Positions 5,860 through 8,757 of a DNA stretch of 8,757 nt are shown one piece after another. Source of the stretch: JAFARZ01 sp036490795. GTDB taxonomy: Bacteria > Actinomycetota > Actinomycetes > Streptosporangiales > Streptosporangiaceae. A program made the translations under genes and the position numbers. Each line of letters opens with the position of its first letter. The stretch's first letter is position 1. The stretch covers positions 1 to 8,757 of the forward strand of contig DASXDG010000199.1 in assembly GCA_036490795.1 (NCBI GenBank), in the 5' to 3' direction. The notes under the pieces were generated by a model, which saw only the letters and a list, made by a program, of their open reading frames with translations, was not told the origin of the DNA and did no database searches.

Positions 5860-6878
5860 TCCCGACAGCGCGGATCTGGCGCGGCGACGGACCGGTCTGG
5901 CAGCTGCCGAGACGGGAACGAGACCTGTCCGGCGTGCTCGGCGATCTCCTGCCGCGGACCCATACGGACGGGTTCCTGGTCATTCACCGCGGCCAGATCG
6001 TCACCGAGCAGTACTTCAACGGCCTGACCCCCGAGACACCGCACCTGCTGATGTCGGCCGCCAAGTCGATCACCTCGACCGTGGCGGGAGCGCTGGGCAT
6101 CGACGTGACCGCCCGGGTCGAGCAGATCGTCCCCGAACTCGGCCAGACGTGCTTCGCCGGGGCGACGGTGCGGGATCTGCTGGACATGCGGACCGGGGTC
6201 CGGTTCCGCGAGGACTACGACGACCCCGACGCGGAAGTCACCGACTGCGACCGCGTCTACCTGTGGCGGCCCGGCGAACCCGTGGCCGCCAGCGCACCCG
6301 AGTACTTCGGCACGCTGCGCAACGAGGGGCCGCACGGTGGCCCGTTCCAGTACCGGTCCGTCGTCACCGACGTGCTGGCCTGGGTGCTCGAGCGAGCAGG
6401 TAAGGCGCGTTTCGCCGACCTGGTGGCGCGGGAACTATGGCAGCCGATGGGCGCGGAATCCGACGCGGAGGTGACCGTCGACCGGCACGGCAACGCGCTG
6501 GCCGACGGCGGCATCTGCGCCACGCTCAGGGACACCGGCCGGTTCGGGCTGCTGGCACTGCAACGCGGCCGGGACGTGGTGCCCGCCGCGTGGTTCGACG
6601 ACGTCATCGCGGGCGCGCCGGACGGACCCGCCGCCTTCAAGGCAGGCGACGGCGCCTTCACGGTGCAGCCCGGCGCGCACTACCGCAACTGCTGGTGGGT
6701 CCGCGAGCCTGCCATCCCGATGTACTACGCGGCCGGTATCTACGGCCAGCACGTGTTCGTGCACGTTCCCGCCGAGCTGGTGGTGGTCAAGCTGTCCAGC
6801 TGGCCGGTCGCGCTCAGCAGCGCACTGCTGCGGCCGACGATCGCCGCCGTCCACGCCATCGCGGCTTTCTTGTCATAA
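5784..6878 (+). CDS. Serine hydrolase, beta-lactamase/transpeptidase fold (364 aa)
   Basis: This is a PF00144-type serine hydrolase related to 6-aminohexanoate-dimer hydrolase (NylB) and EstB-type esterases. It shows the SxxK motif Ser91-Ala-Ala-Lys94, a YxS-type motif at Tyr190-Arg-Ser192, DLLDMRTGVRF (131-141) after the nucleophile region, and GIYGQ (318-322) in place of the KTG box. No signal peptide or membrane segment is seen, so it is probably cytoplasmic and acts on small esters or amides rather than cell wall or antibiotics. The start is ATG at 5784. The N-terminus ANWLDPPFNRWSFQHVRELIP reads as genuine protein, so the 76-nt overlap with the regulator is real coding overlap. No Shine-Dalgarno is evident, suggesting coupled translation or a weak independent start. 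Its role is probably to release an acyl or amide part of the cluster's substrate; the substrate is unknown. Confidence 0.92.
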   Translation: MSQVTLANWLDPPFNRWSFQHVRELIPTARIWRGDGPVWQLPRRERDLSGVLGDLLPRTHTDGFLVIHRGQIVTEQYFNGLTPETPHLLMSAAKSITSTVAGALGIDVTARVEQIVPELGQTCFAGATVRDLLDMRTGVRFREDYDDPDAEVTDCDRVYLWRPGEPVAASAPEYFGTLRNEGPHGGPFQYRSVVTDVLAWVLERAGKARFADLVARELWQPMGAESDAEVTVDRHGNALADGGICATLRDTGRFGLLALQRGRDVVPAAWFDDVIAGAPDGPAAFKAGDGAFTVQPGAHYRNCWWVREPAIPMYYAAGIYGQHVFVHVPAELVVVKLSSWPVALSSALLRPTIAAVHAIAAFLS

Positions 6879-6895
6879 CAACAGAGGGGTTGACT

Positions 6896-7849
6896 GTGCT
6901 GCGTTCACGCCGATCGGTCCTGGCCGTTCCCGGTTCCAGTCTGAAGATGATCGACAAGGCCCGGACCCTGCCGGTTGACCAGATGTTCCTGGATCTGGAG
7001 GACGCCTGCGCACCGCTGGCGAAACCGCAGGCACGCGAGAACATCGTCGCCGCGCTGAACGAGGGCGGCTTCGACGGCAAGGTCCGCGCGGTCCGGGTCA
7101 ACGACTGGACGTCGCCGTGGACCTACCGCGACGTCGTCGACGTCGTCGAGGGCGCCGGCGCGAACCTGGACTGCCTGGTGCTGCCGAAGGTCGCGAACGC
7201 CGAGCAGGTGGTCGCGCTGGACCTGCTGCTCAGCCAGATCGAGACCACGATGGGCTACGAGGCAGGCCGGATCGGCATCGAGGCGCAGATCGAGAGCCCG
7301 CAGGGCCTGATCGCCGTTGACGCCATCGCCAAGGCCAGCCCGCGGGTCGAGACGATCATCTTCGGTCCCGCGGACTTCATGGCCAGCATCAACATGAAAT
7401 CGCTGGTGGTCGGGGAGCAGCCTCCCGGCTATGACGTGGGCGACGCCTACCACCACATCCTGATGTCGATCCTGATCGCGGCCCGCGCCAACGCCAAGCA
7501 GGCCATCGACGGCCCGTACCTGGCGATCCGCGACGTCGACGGGTTCCGCCGCGCGGCCGCGCGCACGGCGGCGCTGGGCTTCGACGGCAAGTGGGTGCTG
7601 CATCCCGACCAGATCGCGGCGGCCAACGAGGCGTTCAGCCCCAGGCAGGAGGACTACGATCACGCGGAACTCATCCTCGACGCGTACGACTACTGCACCT
7701 CTGCCGGCGGTGGCGCCAAAGGCGCGGCGATGCTCGGCGACGAGATGATCGACGAGGCCAGCCGCAAGATGGCCCTGGTCGTCTCCGCCAAGGGCCGCGC
7801 CGCCGGCCTGCACCGCACCCAGACCTTCACCCCTCCCCCCGCCACCTAA
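6896..7849 (+). CDS. HpcH/HpaI aldolase / CitE-like CoA-ester lyase (317 aa)
   Basis: This is a TIM-barrel C-C lyase of the citrate lyase beta / malyl-CoA lyase family. It would reversibly cleave a 3-hydroxyacyl-CoA such as malyl-CoA with Mg2+. Motifs are RSVLAVPGSS (6-15), FLDLEDACAP (31-40), VRVND (66-70, Arg67 substrate-binding), LVLPKV (94-99), QIESPQG (131-137, Glu133 metal ligand), FGPADFMASI (156-165, Asp160 metal ligand) and WVLHPDQI (233-240). The length of about 318 aa is normal for stand-alone malyl-CoA-lyase-like proteins. The start is GTG at 6896, six bases after GAGGGG (6884-6889); an in-frame TTG at 6890 is less well placed. It begins 17 bp after the hydrolase stop, so it is the last gene of the lacI operon. 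Possible substrates include malyl-, methylmalyl- or citramalyl-CoA; none can be chosen from sequence alone. Confidence 0.94.
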   Translation: MLRSRRSVLAVPGSSLKMIDKARTLPVDQMFLDLEDACAPLAKPQARENIVAALNEGGFDGKVRAVRVNDWTSPWTYRDVVDVVEGAGANLDCLVLPKVANAEQVVALDLLLSQIETTMGYEAGRIGIEAQIESPQGLIAVDAIAKASPRVETIIFGPADFMASINMKSLVVGEQPPGYDVGDAYHHILMSILIAARANAKQAIDGPYLAIRDVDGFRRAAARTAALGFDGKWVLHPDQIAAANEAFSPRQEDYDHAELILDAYDYCTSAGGGAKGAAMLGDEMIDEASRKMALVVSAKGRAAGLHRTQTFTPPPAT

Positions 7850-7860
7850 CCCCCCAGCAC

Positions 7861-7887
7861 CCGCCCGACGCCACGGCCTCCGGGCGG
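7861..7887 (+). terminator. Possible weak terminator hairpin after the lyase gene
   Basis: CCGCCCG (7861-7867) and CGGGCGG (7881-7887) are exact inverted repeats with a 13-base loop, starting 12 bases after the lyase stop. No T-run follows, so any termination would be of the T-less kind reported for actinomycetes. In sequence this rich in GC, such a stem can occur by chance. Confidence 0.3.
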
Positions 7888-7949
7888 TCCGCCGCCGCGG
7901 CCCGGCGAACAAACCTGGCAAAACGTACATCATTGTCGAGACTCCAAGT

Positions 7950-8151
7950 ATCGTGCGCGTGGCGTTCCGGTTTCGAGGCTGTCGCATAACTCCTGACCGT
8001 GGTGTGTCAAGCCTCGGTTGAGGGCTGAAACCGGGCCCAAAGTGGGGCTTAAGCGCCACTTTTGGCTCCGATTGACCGCGCCAGTGGGGGCACGACCATG
8101 CCCGGAACCAGTTATGCGACAGCCTCGGAACCGGAACGCCACGCGCACGAT
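7950..8151. mobile_element. 202-bp MITE-like element with 42-bp terminal inverted repeats
   Basis: Positions 7950-7991 and 8110-8151 are reverse complements over 42 bases with a single mismatch (7973 against the base opposite it). They enclose 118 bp with no credible gene. The outer 21 bp of each arm equal the arms of the hairpin at 287-338. The inner 17 bp (GAGGCTGTCGCATAACT at 7975-7991 and its complement at 8110-8126) look like a separate transposon-type terminal repeat, as if one element had inserted into the loop of another. No target-site duplication is obvious at either level. It codes for no transposase, so it would be non-autonomous. Confidence 0.75.
8035..8066. repeat. Central hairpin inside the MITE-like element
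   Basis: GCCCAAAGTGG (8035-8045) and CCACTTTTGGC (8056-8066) pair over 10 of 11 positions around a 10-base loop containing the palindrome GCTTAAGC. With the 42-bp outer arms this makes the 202-bp element foldable from edge to centre. Confidence 0.7.
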
Positions 8152-8360
8152 GACGGGGACGCGGCCTGGGTGCGAGAGGTTTGTCCTGTTTGCGGGATGC
8201 CGGTGCGGCGGCGTGGCCGCGATGCCCCTGATCGCCGCGGATGACGCAGACCCTCACAGTTCAACCCTGTAGCGCGGTAATTATGTCCAGCGCGGTAAAA
8301 AACGTTGCTGTGAGCAGGTATTTCTTCCGTGTTGAACGTAACTACCGCGTTAAATCACCA
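8152..8360. repeat. Dispersed non-coding repeat block, copy B
   Basis: This is the direct-orientation counterpart of 339-560. It shares the block around 8189-8253, GCGGTAATT near 8274, TTGCTGTGAGCAGG at 8305-8318, and the beginning of the 18-bp unit at 8325 (degenerate) and 8343 (TACCGCGTTAA). Unlike copy A, the tandem array has not expanded: after one or two units the similarity stops near 8355. No protein is supported in any frame. Confidence 0.75.
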
Positions 8361-8658
8361 ACAGCCCGCCCATCAGGCGGCGGCCGTGCGACACCAGCGG
8401 GCCAGTGTGACGACAGGGGTGAACGATGGCTTCTGTCTGAAAACACAGGTGACACGGCCCGGCTGGCTCGCTGGCGACACAACACCTCGCCGCTGAAAGC
8501 AGGCCGGCGCGTACTGGCGTTCACTCGCGTCAGTCAGGGAAGGTGGCTGGTCAGGCCCGGATGCTAAGGCTCCCTGCGGCCTCCTGGAGGTAGCGTTACT
8601 CGCGTGCGGCCACGCCGACACGCCGCAGCGCGCGATTCGCCATGGCTCTGTGTTCCTG
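8361..8658. other. Intergenic stretch with no recognisable gene
   Basis: About 300 bp of GC-rich sequence without a supported gene. Short open frames on both strands lack family motifs and convincing start signals. A small palindrome, CCTCCTGGAGG, lies at 8580-8590 and could form a short hairpin. Nothing else stands out. Confidence 0.6.
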
Positions 8659-8665
8659 CTAAGAT
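8636..8665 (+). promoter_or_regulatory. Probable tRNA-Lys promoter
   Basis: TAAGAT (8660-8665) fits the -10 consensus and ends 14 bases before the tRNA. A weak TTCGCC (8636-8641) sits 18 bases upstream as a -35. Placement directly ahead of a tRNA gene supports the -10; the -35 is poor. Confidence 0.5.
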
Positions 8666-8679
8666 CACAGCGTTCTCAA

Positions 8680-8752
8680 GCGCCGCTAGCTCAATTGGCA
8701 GAGCAGCGGACTCTTAATCCGCGGGTTCGGGGTTCAAGTCCCTGGCGGCGCA
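8680..8752 (+). tRNA. tRNA-Lys (anticodon CTT)
   Basis: A full cloverleaf can be drawn. The acceptor GCGCCGC (8680-8686) pairs with GCGGCGC (8745-8751), with discriminator A8752. The D-stem is GCTC/GAGC (8689-8692, 8701-8704). The anticodon stem GCGGA/TCCGC (8706-8710, 8718-8722) holds loop CTCTTAA with anticodon CTT at 8713-8715. The T-arm is CGGGG-TTCAAGT-CCCTG (8728-8744, one G-T pair). At 73 nt it has the standard length and no encoded CCA, as is usual in many actinomycetes. It reads AAG lysine codons. Confidence 0.97.
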
Positions 8753-8757
8753 CCCGT

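Noticed and set aside
6905..8257. Long open frame (450 aa) antisense to the lyase gene
   Set aside because: It is a high-GC antisense shadow; composition is Arg/Ala/Gly-rich without motifs, while the plus strand encodes a clear CitE-family protein.
8241..8621. Small open frames on both strands before the tRNA
   Set aside because: No convincing ribosome site, no motifs, and they overlap each other and repeat copy B.
7950..8752. Genomic island integrated at tRNA-Lys
   Set aside because: The tRNA 3' end, where integrases normally insert, faces the right edge. The repeats and the cluster lie on its 5' side, and no integrase or duplicated tRNA end is visible.

Overview
The window is high-GC DNA with the codon use, GTG starts and gene style of an actinomycete. 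The LacI regulator is of the actinobacterial 'VDMLVGGLNGPW' type, and the tRNA-Lys carries no encoded CCA. I cannot name the genus from sequence alone.

Layout: (1) At 1-155 (minus) is the N-terminus of an MFS exporter-type transporter that runs off the left edge. (2) At 156-693 is a non-coding stretch with short direct repeats, a perfect 24-bp-stem hairpin, a block homologous to one at the right side of the window, and an 18-bp tandem repeat array that runs into the end of the next gene. (3) At 694-4641 (minus) is a tight four-gene operon. In transcription order it is TIM-barrel sugar isomerase/epimerase, Gfo/Idh/MocA oxidoreductase, a second Gfo/Idh/MocA oxidoreductase, and a second TIM-barrel isomerase/epimerase. 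Junctions are a 4-bp overlap, a 2-bp gap and a 14-bp gap. (4) At 4642-4797 is a divergent control region with two TTTCGAAA-cored palindromes, each just downstream of a predicted promoter. (5) At 4798-7849 (plus) lie a LacI-family regulator, a serine beta-lactamase-fold hydrolase (NylB/EstB-like) whose start overlaps the regulator by 76 nt, and a CitE/malyl-CoA-lyase-like C-C lyase. (6) At 7850-8679 is non-coding DNA with a 202-bp MITE-like element bounded by 42-bp near-perfect inverted repeats, the second copy of the dispersed block, and about 300 bp with nothing recognisable. (7) At 8680-8752 is tRNA-Lys(CTT).

How it may work together (inference): the LacI protein probably represses both its own transcript and the divergent operon through the TTTCGAAA sites. 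Two NAD(P)-dependent sugar oxidoreductases alternating with two metal-dependent TIM-barrel enzymes resemble systems that oxidise a sugar or glycoside to a keto intermediate and then isomerise, epimerise or eliminate it. The hydrolase and CoA-ester lyase could release and cleave a non-sugar part. No substrate can be named. The window has no sugar ABC or PTS transporter; the only transporter is the partial MFS gene beyond the repeat region.

The least ordinary part is the non-coding DNA. Two related repeat blocks in direct orientation, about 7.8 kb apart, bracket the whole catabolic cluster. One carries a compact perfect hairpin and an expanded 18-bp array. The other carries the same outer palindrome arms opened by an insert with its own inverted repeats, and only one or two 18-bp units.
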